DNA of 40,741 nucleotides from CAZMVU01 sp964569295 (GTDB lineage Bacteria; Hydrogenedentota; Hydrogenedentia; Hydrogenedentales; JAGMZX01): positions 1-40,741 of the forward strand of contig CAZMVU010000017.1 of the NCBI GenBank assembly GCA_964569295.1, in the 5' to 3' direction. Position numbers and translations under genes: made by a program. Shown here in pieces: positions 33,771 through 40,741 of the stretch; position 1 is the stretch's first letter; every line of letters starts with the position of its first letter. The notes beneath the pieces are model-generated. The model saw only the letters and a program-made list of their open reading frames with translations. It did no database searches and was not told where the DNA came from.

Positions 33771-34211
33771 ATGAAGAACAGACGGCAGCACAACGCTGGT
33801 TTTACCTTGATCGAGATCATGATCGTCGTAGAAATCATAGGCATCATCGTGGCCATTGGCCTGCCGCAAATGCTGCGGGCACGGGTACAATCGAACGAAA
33901 TGGGGGCGGTCACGAGTCTGCGCGCGATTCTCGATGCGCAAATATCGTATCACACGGCGAACAACGAGTATGCGAGCGAGATAAGCGAATTAACCAGCGC
34001 CACACCGCCGTTTCTTAACGGCGATTGGGATGGGCCCCGCGCCGGTTATAACTTCGAGATGCAGGGCACGCCGAACAATTTCACGGCCCTGGCCAATCCC
34101 GAATCCCCTGGCGTCTCCGGTTTCCGCGGCTATTATGTGGATCCCTCCGGGATCATACGGTATGCCCTGAGTGCGAAGGCCGGACCCGACAGTACGGCCC
34201 TCGGTTCCTAG
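33771..34211 (+). CDS. Type IV prepilin or type II pseudopilin
   Basis: 146 residues. The class III signal is perfect: a short basic leader, then G/FTLIEIMIVVEIIGIIVA, with cleavage between G and F and Glu at position +5. The rest follows the pilin pattern of a long N-terminal helix (RSL..ILDAQISYHTANNEYA: residues pairing with GspG/PilA) and a small beta domain with Gly/Pro loops. It would be processed by a prepilin peptidase and built into a pilus or pseudopilus; no other machinery genes are in the window. GAGGAGGG lies six bases before the ATG. The sigma-54-like promoter and leader hairpin suggest separate regulation. Confidence 0.9.
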   Translation: MKNRRQHNAGFTLIEIMIVVEIIGIIVAIGLPQMLRARVQSNEMGAVTSLRAILDAQISYHTANNEYASEISELTSATPPFLNGDWDGPRAGYNFEMQGTPNNFTALANPESPGVSGFRGYYVDPSGIIRYALSAKAGPDSTALGS

Positions 34212-34217
34212 CGTTTC

Positions 34218-34247
34218 CTGACTGGCAGCGCCGGCGGTGCTTATGGT
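34218..34247 (+). promoter_or_regulatory. Possible promoter of the lipoprotein gene
   Basis: CTGACT (34218-34223), 18 bases, TATGGT (34242-34247), just after the prepilin stop. Confidence 0.3.
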
Positions 34248-34293
34248 TTAATGCCGCTCCGACAGCCCATGCATATGCGGAAAGGAGTGGACC

Positions 34294-34767
34294 ATGCGCG
34301 CGGTGTTGTACATAGCGGCGGTTTTTGTTGCGGCTGGGGTTCTGCTGGCGGGGTGCGCTTCCAGTGGCGGGGATATTGCCACACGCCCGGCGGAAAGCCC
34401 CGATGCCTATGCCGGCAAGGTGACTGCCTTGCGTACGCAATTGGCTGACGCCCCGGATATGGCGGCGCGCATGGGCGCGCTGAATGATTTCCGGATGTGG
34501 TTGCGAGAACACACGGCGCAGTATGAACGCGCCATGGTCGAGGGTACGGCGGTTCCGGAAGCCAAGTCCCTGTATGACGAGATGCTGACTTTGCGTCTTA
34601 CCTTGAACCATATTCCCGAGGAACCCTTCAGCCCCGAGTATTGCGATATCGTGCGCAACAGCATCTACGTGGCCTGGGTGCCCGAGGAGCAGGATCCGGT
34701 GCCGGGCATGCTGCCCGCGCCGGTACAGGATGGACTGGCTATTCTCGACGCGCTGTGTGCCCCGTGA
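34294..34767 (+). CDS. Small lipoprotein of unknown function
   Basis: 157 residues. The signal peptide ends in a lipobox (VLLAGC, Cys 21), so the mature protein is lipid-anchored. The remainder is mainly helical (VTALRTQLADAPDMAARMGA, LNDFRMWLREHTAQYERAM) with a Pro-rich end. I recognise no family. AAGGAGTGG close before the ATG supports the start. The stop is nine bases before the RarD gene, so the two are probably co-transcribed. Confidence 0.8.
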   Translation: MRAVLYIAAVFVAAGVLLAGCASSGGDIATRPAESPDAYAGKVTALRTQLADAPDMAARMGALNDFRMWLREHTAQYERAMVEGTAVPEAKSLYDEMLTLRLTLNHIPEEPFSPEYCDIVRNSIYVAWVPEEQDPVPGMLPAPVQDGLAILDALCAP

Positions 34768-34776
34768 CGTATCAGC

Positions 34777-35682
34777 ATGTCTTCTGAACGGCACATACGG
34801 GCGGGCGTTCTTTTTGCCTTCGGGGCCTATGTCTGGTGGGGGCTGATTCCCATTTACTTCAAGCAGGTGCAGGCTGCCGATGCCACGGAGATTATCGTGC
34901 ATCGGCTTGTGTGGACCCTGGTTTGCATGACGATTATCGTGGTGCTCACGGGGCGGGGGCCGAATCTCGGCGCGGCGTTGCGCAACCGCAAGACGATAGC
35001 GGCGCTGGCTCTGTCGGGTGGGTGCATCGCCGTGAACTGGCTTATCTTCGTGTGGGCGGTCACGCATGGCCGCGTGCATGACACGAGCCTGGGCTATTTC
35101 ATCAACCCGCTGTTGTTCGTGTTTCTCGGGTTGGTAGTGCTGCGGGAGCGTCTTCGGCGCATGCAGATTCTCGCGCTGCTGCTTGCCGCGGCAGGGGTGG
35201 CGCAGTTCATGGCGCAAGTGGGCGTGTTTCCCTGGATAGCGTTGAGCCTCGCGACGACCTTCGGCATCTATGGACTCGTACGCAAGCAGGTAAACGTGGA
35301 TGCCTTTGTCGGATTGTTCATCGAAACCCTGCTCGTCAGCCCGCTGGCTATCGGCTACTTCGCGTGGCTGGCGGCAAATGGGGCGAACAGCTTCGGGCCG
35401 GCGCAGCCGGGGTTTAGCGCGCTGCTCATGCTGGCGGGACCGGTCACGGCGACGCCGCTGGTCATGTTTGCCACGGGCGCCCGCCGCATCAATATGACCA
35501 CACTGGGCTTCCTGCAATACGTGGCGCCGACGATGACCTTCCTGCTGGCGGTGCTGGTTTACGGGGAAACTTTCAGCCAGGCGAAGCTGATCACGTTTAT
35601 CTGCGTGTGGGTGGCCCTGGTTGTTTACAGCGCCGACTCCGTGCGCAATGCCCAGCGTGCGCAGCGGTCTCAGGCGGCGTAG
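34777..35682 (+). CDS. rarD: RarD-like EamA permease
   Basis: 301 residues with ten membrane segments in two EamA repeats. The opening RAGVLFAFGAYVWWGLIPIY, ATEIIVHRLVWTL, and GYFINPLLFVFLGLVVLRER are characteristic of RarD. It is linked to chloramphenicol insensitivity in other bacteria but its natural substrate is unknown. The gene follows the lipoprotein by nine bases. Its 3' end overlaps the end of rpe on the other strand by 13 bases. Confidence 0.9.
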   Translation: MSSERHIRAGVLFAFGAYVWWGLIPIYFKQVQAADATEIIVHRLVWTLVCMTIIVVLTGRGPNLGAALRNRKTIAALALSGGCIAVNWLIFVWAVTHGRVHDTSLGYFINPLLFVFLGLVVLRERLRRMQILALLLAAAGVAQFMAQVGVFPWIALSLATTFGIYGLVRKQVNVDAFVGLFIETLLVSPLAIGYFAWLAANGANSFGPAQPGFSALLMLAGPVTATPLVMFATGARRINMTTLGFLQYVAPTMTFLLAVLVYGETFSQAKLITFICVWVALVVYSADSVRNAQRAQRSQAA

Positions 35683-36350
35683 GCAGCACGTAATGCGGCG
35701 ATGTTTTCCCGCAGCGGCGCGGTGCTGTTGAAGACGGCGGACCCGGCCACGAGCACCGTCGCGCCCGCCTCGACGACCGCTTTTGCCGTGGCCGGTTTGA
35801 TGCCGCCATCCACCTCGAGTTCGGCGTGCGAGCCGATGGCGTCGAGCATGTGGCGGACGGCCGCTATCTTCTCTGTGCATCCGGGAATATAGGATTGTCC
35901 GCCGAAGCCGGGGTTCACCGACATGAGCAGTACAAGGTCTACTTCTGGAAGAATGGGCTCGATAAACGACGCCGGTGTGGCGGGATTGATAACCACCCCG
36001 GGCCTCACGCCGAGCTCACGGATTTGCTGGATGGTGCGGTGCAGGTGGGGACAGGTCTCCTGATGCACGGTGAGGTAGTCGGCGCCGGCCTTCGCGAAGT
36101 CGGCAAGGTAGCGCTCGGGTTGCTCGATCATAAGGTGTACATCGAGCGGGCAACCGGTTACCGGGCGCAGGGCCTCGACTATGAGCGGCCCGATGGTAAT
36201 GTTCGGTACGAAGTGTCCGTCCATCACATCCACATGCACCCAGTCGGCGCCGGCGTCGACCGCTTCGCGGACATGCGCGCCGAGGCGCGCAAAGTCGGCG
36301 GAAAGAATCGAGGGGGCTATCTTGACCTGGTTGGTATGCACTGCTGTCAT
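35670..36350 (-). CDS. rpe: Ribulose-phosphate 3-epimerase
   Basis: 226 residues, the usual length. It interconverts ribulose-5-phosphate and xylulose-5-phosphate in the pentose phosphate pathway. Motifs in order: APSILSADFARLG, VHVDVMDGHFVPNITIGP (metal and catalytic Asp), DVHLMIEQPERY, LLMSVNPGFGGQSYIP and LEVDGGIK. GAGGG about seven bases before the ATG supports the start. It is convergent with rarD and overlaps it by 13 bases, so no terminator lies between them. Confidence 0.97.
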   Translation of the reverse strand: MTAVHTNQVKIAPSILSADFARLGAHVREAVDAGADWVHVDVMDGHFVPNITIGPLIVEALRPVTGCPLDVHLMIEQPERYLADFAKAGADYLTVHQETCPHLHRTIQQIRELGVRPGVVINPATPASFIEPILPEVDLVLLMSVNPGFGGQSYIPGCTEKIAAVRHMLDAIGSHAELEVDGGIKPATAKAVVEAGATVLVAGSAVFNSTAPLRENIAALRAAYAA

Positions 36351-36853
36351 GGGATTCCCTCTTGTTGGGCGCTTGCTGCGGTTTCACCGGGGATGCCGCG
36401 GCGGACGCAGATTTTTCCGCGTTTGTTTGTGGAGGCATTTACTGTAGCGGATTTGACTGGACAATGCACGCAGGGCGTGTAGTGCGTGTGTAGCCTCGCC
36501 ATCCAAACACCCGCCGTGTGTCCCGCGAGAAACAAGCTGTTGGTAATGCCAGTGGCTGCCTGCTGTACAGCCGCCGGTTGGAAAGCGGGTAAAAGCTGTG
36601 AAGGAGGCGGGGGCGGCTATACGGCCAACGTCCAACGTGGCTTTTGACCCCCAACCCCAAGGCGCAGAGGTGTTGGGAGTGCGCGCCTCCCCGCGAGCCG
36701 AAACGCGAGGCAAGCCCCAAGACGGCGGCCGGGGACTTCTTGTTCTTTAATGCACAAGCTGGCGGTTAAGGCACTGAACAATTACGCATATGCATCCTCG
36801 CTGTGACGCATCTGGAATTGGGCGGCACGATTGGCGTAGAGTAGCACTGAACA
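36351..36853. other. Repeat-bearing spacer between rpe and the exonuclease gene
   Basis: No credible gene; overlapping open frames on the minus strand (about 36384-36720) run through repeated sequence. A composite repeat lies at 36689-36779. No convincing promoter for the exonuclease gene is visible. Confidence 0.5.
36689..36779 (-). repeat. Composite intergenic element, left copy
   Basis: Two blocks in fixed order on the minus strand. Block 1 (36779-36736, 44 bases) matches 40181-40223 at about 37 of 44 positions, including the run TTGTGCATTAAAGAACAAGA. Block 2 (36708-36689), TCGCGTTTCGGCTCGCGGGG, matches 40381-40400 at 19 of 20. The spacing between blocks is 27 bases here and 157 in the right copy. 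Confidence 0.65.
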
Positions 36854-38191
36854 ATGCTACAGGGGTTTTCAGGCCTTATGGCAAATATGCGCGACAAGCT
36901 GGATGCACTCATGAAGAAGCAGGGGCTCATGACCGGCGCCGAGTGGGTGCAGCAGAAACAACAGGAAGAGAGTGACCGTGCGGCGGGCCGGTTCGACATG
37001 CCGGAAGTACTCCCCGGTGAGGCGGTTGGCGAAGCGGGGGCGGCGTTCTATCTGGTGCGCCAGGATTTCCCGGCGTCGTTCATGCAGGGCAACGTGCCAT
37101 TGGGCGCTGTGCTCGACACGCAGTCGCAGCACATCGCCTTTTCCTCGTGTGATCCGGAACTGGCGGACTTCGACCCGCGCACGACCTTGTTCATGGACAC
37201 GGAAACCATTGGCCTCGCGGGCGGCACGGGCACAGTGGCGTTCCTCGTGGGCGTGGGCTACTTCGTGGACGACGGCACGTTTCGACTCGATCAGTGCTTC
37301 ATGCGCGATTTCGACGAGGAGGAGCCGATGCTGGCCTTTCTCGCGGAGCGGTTCATTGGGTACGAGGCGGTGGTCGGCTACAACTCGAAGTGCTTCGATC
37401 TGCCGCTTCTGCGCACGCGGTTCATCCAGAACCGGATCCCTTTCCGGCTCGACGGCTTCCGCCACTTCGACCTCATGCATGCGGCTCGCCGGTTCTGGAA
37501 AGATCGGCTTGGAAGCTGCACACTCAACAATGTGGAACGGCATATTCTCGCGCTGACGCGCAAGGGCGATGTGGCGAGCCACCTTATCCCGCAACTCTGG
37601 TTTGACTACCTGCGCACGCGCGACGCACGCCGGCTGAAGCCGGTCTTCTACCATCATCAGATGGACATTCTCTCGCTTGTGTCGCTGACGGGGCTGATCT
37701 CGCAATTGCTCGAGACGCCCGGCGGTGCCGGCTTCACGCATGCGGAGGACCGGCTCAGCTTCGTGCGGATTCACTTCCGGCAAAGGCGGTATGAGCAGGT
37801 GGTGACGAACGCCATGCGGTTTATCGAAGCGGAAGAATCCGGCCCGCTACGCCAGGAATGCCTCACCATGCTCGCGCTCGCACACAAACGGCTGAAAGAC
37901 TTCGCCGCCATGGCGGAAACTTTCGAGCGCCTGGTGGAGGAATTCCCGAGCGACATCTCGGCCCGGCTCGAACTCGCCAAATACCATGAGCACCGAAGCC
38001 GCGATTTGGTCCGCGCGGAGGCCTTGTGCCAGCAAGCGCTTGATCGGCTCGATGCATGCCGCACGGTGGGGCGTGCGCCTGGAGTGCCCGCCACCGAATA
38101 CGACGCCGTGAGTAAACGCCTCGCGCGCATACGCAGGAAGCTCAGGCGCGGCGCTACGGGTGACGATACCGGCCAGTTGGACATGGAGTAG
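36854..38191 (+). CDS. YprB-type RNase H-like 3'-5' exonuclease with helical repeat tail
   Basis: 445 residues. The middle (about 110-290) is a DEDD-family nuclease: motif I FMDTETIGLAGGTGTVAFL, motif II VVGYNSKCFDLPLLRTRF, motif III HHQMDILSLVSL. This matches YprB/COG3359 proteins. The C-terminal third is made of TPR-like helical pairs (ECLTMLALAHKRLKDFAAMA and following). The substrate is unknown. The start at 36854 has no strong ribosome site; an in-frame ATG at 36878 is possible. Confidence 0.88.
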   Translation: MLQGFSGLMANMRDKLDALMKKQGLMTGAEWVQQKQQEESDRAAGRFDMPEVLPGEAVGEAGAAFYLVRQDFPASFMQGNVPLGAVLDTQSQHIAFSSCDPELADFDPRTTLFMDTETIGLAGGTGTVAFLVGVGYFVDDGTFRLDQCFMRDFDEEEPMLAFLAERFIGYEAVVGYNSKCFDLPLLRTRFIQNRIPFRLDGFRHFDLMHAARRFWKDRLGSCTLNNVERHILALTRKGDVASHLIPQLWFDYLRTRDARRLKPVFYHHQMDILSLVSLTGLISQLLETPGGAGFTHAEDRLSFVRIHFRQRRYEQVVTNAMRFIEAEESGPLRQECLTMLALAHKRLKDFAAMAETFERLVEEFPSDISARLELAKYHEHRSRDLVRAEALCQQALDRLDACRTVGRAPGVPATEYDAVSKRLARIRRKLRRGATGDDTGQLDME

Positions 38192-38260
38192 CCGGGTTCC
38201 CGCCCGCAAGCCGGTGCCTGCCACCAGAGCAAACAGCGCCGTTGTGTCGTGCGGCCTTAC

Positions 38261-38374
38261 TTACGGCAACCCCGGGCAAAAGCCGTCTTCCGTGCCGTCC
38301 TCGGGGCAGGGATTGTAGCCGCCGGTGTTGAAGAACTGAATGAGCCGCAGGAGCCGCAAGGGCTCAGACAAACT
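38261..38374 (-). pseudogene. C-terminal remnant of a dockerin-like domain protein
   Basis: A minus-strand frame ending at the TAA 38263-38261 reads SLSEPLRLLRLIQFFNTGGY then NPCPEDGTEDGFCPGLP. This is the last repeat of a C-terminal domain (SLSELLRLIQFxNxGGY..EDGF.PG) that I recall from large secreted proteins of Hydrogenedentota-like genomes. No start or upstream repeats remain. It indicates a deletion that removed a secreted protein gene here. Confidence 0.55.
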
Positions 38375-38476
38375 CCGCGCGCCTGAAAGGCCGGAAATGG
38401 CGGTTATACGCGGGGCGTGGCCGAAAACCTGCCTTTCTTTGTTCAGTGGTGTTGGTTTTTATCGGACCAAAAGCGC

Positions 38477-38495
38477 AAAAAGGGCCTTTCTGGCC
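38477..38495 (-). terminator. Possible terminator of the ceramidase-like gene
   Basis: On the minus strand GGCC-AGAAA-GGCC is followed by CTTTTT (38482-38477), about 80 bases after the stop at 38576. The stem is short. Confidence 0.4.
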
Positions 38496-38575
38496 GCGCC
38501 TCTGGAACGGTACGCAGGATGCACGGGTGGCGTGGGCACACTTGGGCGCGCATGCTGCCATGGATCCGGCATGAT

Positions 38576-39952
38576 TCAGGATGCCGGTTCGAGCAACTCC
38601 TCGATGGCGGCCATGAGTACGGGCTCGACCTCGGGCGCCACACGGCTTACCCGGTCGCTGGCTTCGTAGCCGCCCTGCTCGTAGGCGATGGTGGTGCAGA
38701 TGTAGCCGGGGGCGTAGTCGCCGTAAGCCGCCATGGCCACGTGCAGATCGGGGCGCATGCTCTTCGCCGCCAACTGGTACTCGACGAACAGTTCAGCGGG
38801 CAGGTGGAGCATGCGCGCGGGGCCAATGGCCAGGCACGACACATCGATCTTGTGGCCTTCGGCGCGCCGGCGCGCCCACGCGAGGTTGCGCGCCGTACGC
38901 AGGAGCTCGGCATCTTCCGGCTTCTTCTCGAGGATTTCTTCGAGTTCCTCGATCACGATGTGCTTGCCTACGGGCAAGGCGACCGGCGCCACCTTCCACG
39001 CCACGTCATCCGCTGTCACGGGGGTGCGCTCGGTGGCTTCCCACGCCCGGGCCATGGCATCGGCCACGCGTTTGGCCAACTTGAGCCGGTTCTCTTTCGA
39101 GCCGTCGTTGTATTTGCCTGCGCCGATGTTGCCGCCCGCGCCGGTGAAGTGTACGTGCAGCGCGTCGGGCGCCGTCATCTGGCGCAGAAACCGGGCCACG
39201 CCCGGGAAGTCGGGATTCGGGATGCCGTTGCGGTAGTAGCTCTGTGGGTGCGTGGCGTAGTAGGTGAGCACGGCCAGGGGCTCTTCGCCATTCCAGAGGC
39301 TCACCATGTCCAGCTCCGGGTCGATGATCCCCTCCGGTTCCGCGCGTATCTTCGGGTCGCGGCAGGAAGTGAAGCGCACAGCGCGCACCTTGCCGTCTTC
39401 GCCGAGGATGCGCCGGTTCGAGGCCACCTTCTCGACTTTGGCGGAGGAAGTGCCCACATGGGTCACGGGTTGGGCCTCCTCGAGCGAATCCGCCACGATG
39501 GTCTTCAAGCGTTGCAGCACTTCGCGGGCGTGTGTGCCGTCGAACTTGCCCGGGGCTATGCCGTGGTCTTTCAGAATCCGCTCTGCCGTGAAGTCGACCA
39601 TAGGCGAATCATGCTGATGAAGCGCGTGGACGGTGACGCGCTCTGGCATGGTGCCGGCGGCCTCGGCCAGTTCTGCGCGGAAGGCGTCGTGCGCTTCGTT
39701 GCCGATACCGATCCAGTCTACGGCGCACACAACAATCGGCTCGTCCGCGCCAAGCAACACGATCCCCCGCGCGCGGAGCGTTTGGTCCCAATGCTTGATG
39801 ACAGGATCGTAGGCCATCTCGCTGCCCACGGGCGGTGTAACGTTCATATCGAAGGCGGTCACGCGCAACCCCGCGTCTTCAGCGGCGGCAAACGCCATGC
39901 CGGATACCAAAGCGAGGCAAATAACTGCGGTGATAATTGTTGTTATACGCAT
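38576..39952 (-). CDS. Secreted neutral/alkaline ceramidase-like protein
   Basis: 458 residues from the ATG at 39952; a signal peptide (RITTIITAVICLALVSGMAFA) supports this over the upstream frame start at 40021. The body resembles the N-terminal domain of neutral/alkaline non-lysosomal ceramidases: VTAFDMNVTPPVG at the start, IVVCAVDWIGIG, VHALHQHDSP in place of the zinc-site THTHSGP, YYATHPQSYY, and HFTGAGGNIGAGKYND in place of the family GDVSPN loop. Histidines for the zinc site appear kept, but the active-site serine region is altered. Such genes are common in PVC-side bacteria, where a lipid amidase role is only assumed. It would act outside the inner membrane. Confidence 0.78.
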   Translation of the reverse strand: MRITTIITAVICLALVSGMAFAAAEDAGLRVTAFDMNVTPPVGSEMAYDPVIKHWDQTLRARGIVLLGADEPIVVCAVDWIGIGNEAHDAFRAELAEAAGTMPERVTVHALHQHDSPMVDFTAERILKDHGIAPGKFDGTHAREVLQRLKTIVADSLEEAQPVTHVGTSSAKVEKVASNRRILGEDGKVRAVRFTSCRDPKIRAEPEGIIDPELDMVSLWNGEEPLAVLTYYATHPQSYYRNGIPNPDFPGVARFLRQMTAPDALHVHFTGAGGNIGAGKYNDGSKENRLKLAKRVADAMARAWEATERTPVTADDVAWKVAPVALPVGKHIVIEELEEILEKKPEDAELLRTARNLAWARRRAEGHKIDVSCLAIGPARMLHLPAELFVEYQLAAKSMRPDLHVAMAAYGDYAPGYICTTIAYEQGGYEASDRVSRVAPEVEPVLMAAIEELLEPAS

Positions 39953-40180
39953 AGGAGCCGGTTTCCTTTTGCTCTTGCCCGGCGTGTGCCAGGCTGGGTT
40001 GCTCTTTTCTCCGGGTAACATACCATGGTTCCTGCCTATTCTGAAAATGAACCGGCATCAAACGAGTCGCGGCGTAGATGCGCACCATGTTTCTGCGCGC
40101 GGCGCCGTATGGGTCTGGGTGCCACGGGCGCCTGCTCCGATTCACACGAAGGCCCGCTTGCATTTTGCCAGACCAAGGAG

Positions 40181-40400
40181 GTTGGTGCCTTACGCGCCAG
40201 TTTGTGCATTAAAGAACAAGAAGCTTCGGTTTGCGGGGACCCTCCTTAGCGAAAACGCTGCCACGTTCGCCAAGGCGCTACGGAGGACAAGCCGGTGGGC
40301 AGGCGCTGGCCCTTCCGGTTCCACCTGTTCACGGCGGTTGGGAGGGCGGTTGCCCTCAACCGCTATCAATGGGTTTTACGTCGCGTTTCAGCTCGCGGGG
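40181..40400 (+). repeat. Composite intergenic element, right copy
   Basis: Block 1 (40181-40223) and block 2 (40381-40400) occur in the same order and relative orientation as at 36689-36779. The interval holds further GC-rich inverted stretches (for example around 40331-40363) that the left copy lacks. Confidence 0.6.
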
Positions 40401-40438
40401 CGCTCGCGCTCCCTGTGGACGAGAAGCCGCCCTTTTTA

Positions 40439-40482
40439 GGGCCAATAGCCCGTAGGATACCAGTATGGGCCGCAGGCCCATA
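40439..40482 (+). repeat. Two-hairpin palindromic repeat around ATACCAG, copy 3
   Basis: GGGC-CAATA-GCCC (40439-40451), ATACCAG (40457-40463), TATGGGCC-GCA-GGCCCATA (40464-40482). The second stem is a perfect eight base pairs. Confidence 0.75.
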
Positions 40483-40741
40483 CGCGTTAACCTAGAAGAC
40501 TGTCCCCGCTTTTTTGGCGTTTGTGAGAAAGCGCTGCGTTGTCCGTGACTCCGCAAGACCGGGGATTAAGCGCGCTCGCTTTCTCCTTCGCGACGACGCT
40601 ACCGCTGGACAGCCGGACGCGGCGCGAGGCAGCTATTCCGCCCGAGGCGGACAAGACGCGCTTGCTTGCGTCAGTCCCGATTTGCCCGCTGTTTACTGCG
40701 GCGTTGTTGGCGGGGGTGAAGCGTCCGTCCACGTATGTTCG

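Larger units (their letters stand above)
39953..40741. other. Repeat-rich right edge
   Basis: No credible gene in 789 bases. It contains the right copy of the composite element (40181-40400), the two-hairpin repeat (40439-40482) and GACTGTCCCCGCTTTTTT (40498-40515), a motif often seen in dispersed elements. The minus-strand frame at 40487-40732 has biased composition and begins within these repeats. The sequence runs off the window end. Confidence 0.5.

Noticed and set aside
40487..40732. 81-codon minus-strand frame at the right edge
   Set aside because: Composition is skewed to Ser/Ala/Arg and it arises from repeat-associated sequence; no family recognised.
1..40741. CRISPR array, tRNA, rRNA, prophage, toxin-antitoxin or defence system
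   Set aside because: I saw no regularly spaced repeats, no tRNA T-arm patterns in the spacers, and no genes of these systems.

Overview
The window looks like a piece of chromosome from a Gram-negative, GC-rich bacterium. It carries a TamA/TamB envelope pair, an OmpA-type protein, a lipoprotein and a prepilin, and it shows sigma-70-like and sigma-54-like promoters. A decayed gene end at 38261-38374 has a dockerin-like tail (SLSE..RLIQFFNTGGY..EDG) that I associate with uncultured Hydrogenedentota and related PVC/FCB-side phyla. That placement is tentative and comes from memory of the family, not from a search. There is no rRNA, tRNA, CRISPR array, prophage or biosynthetic cluster. The gene content is mostly housekeeping, transport and envelope.

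Layout. 1-1760: a degraded left edge with a palindromic repeat and a possible gene remnant, a DHDPS/N-acetylneuraminate-lyase-family gene (minus), and a control region with a palindrome and a sigma-70 promoter facing the iron genes. 1761-4361: a ferrous iron uptake pair in which FeoA plus the FeoB G domain are one protein and the FeoB membrane part is the next; the two share one reading frame and are separated by a single TAG. 4481-5731: a coiled-coil protein ending in a c-di-GMP-type MshEN domain. 5882-12417: tamA-tamB. 12557-14278: a small conserved Cys/Trp protein and a nucleoside-symporter-type MFS permease. 14383-16129: a XerD-like recombinase and a Trp-rich OmpA-family protein. 16453-18856: a sigma-region-4-like regulator and a receiver-histidine kinase behind a near-perfect sigma-54 promoter with an upstream inverted repeat. 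19039-26407: a zinc-ribbon protein, a DUF1330 protein and gltB-gltD with a structured leader. 26492-30088: a PfkB-family sugar kinase, a BCCT transporter and a trypsin-fold protein lacking its serine. 30338-33291: NhaC antiporter and an Eis-type acetyltransferase. 33771-36350: prepilin (sigma-54-like promoter), lipoprotein, RarD permease, ribulose-phosphate epimerase. 36854-39952: a YprB-type exonuclease and a ceramidase-like secreted protein. The right edge is repeat-rich.

How the parts relate. GltB and GltD form one enzyme, and so probably do the two Feo proteins; TamA and TamB form one envelope machine. NhaC and the BCCT carrier suggest a sodium-linked, osmotically variable habitat. The sigma-54 promoters in front of the sensor-regulator and the prepilin, together with the MshEN protein, suggest regulated type IV pilus or type II secretion functions encoded mainly elsewhere. 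The most unusual items are the split feoB, a tandem hairpin motif in the gltB leader, the palindrome/sigma-54 control region at 17488-17624, the stand-alone MshEN protein, the Ser-to-Arg pseudoprotease, and two families of intergenic repeat elements.
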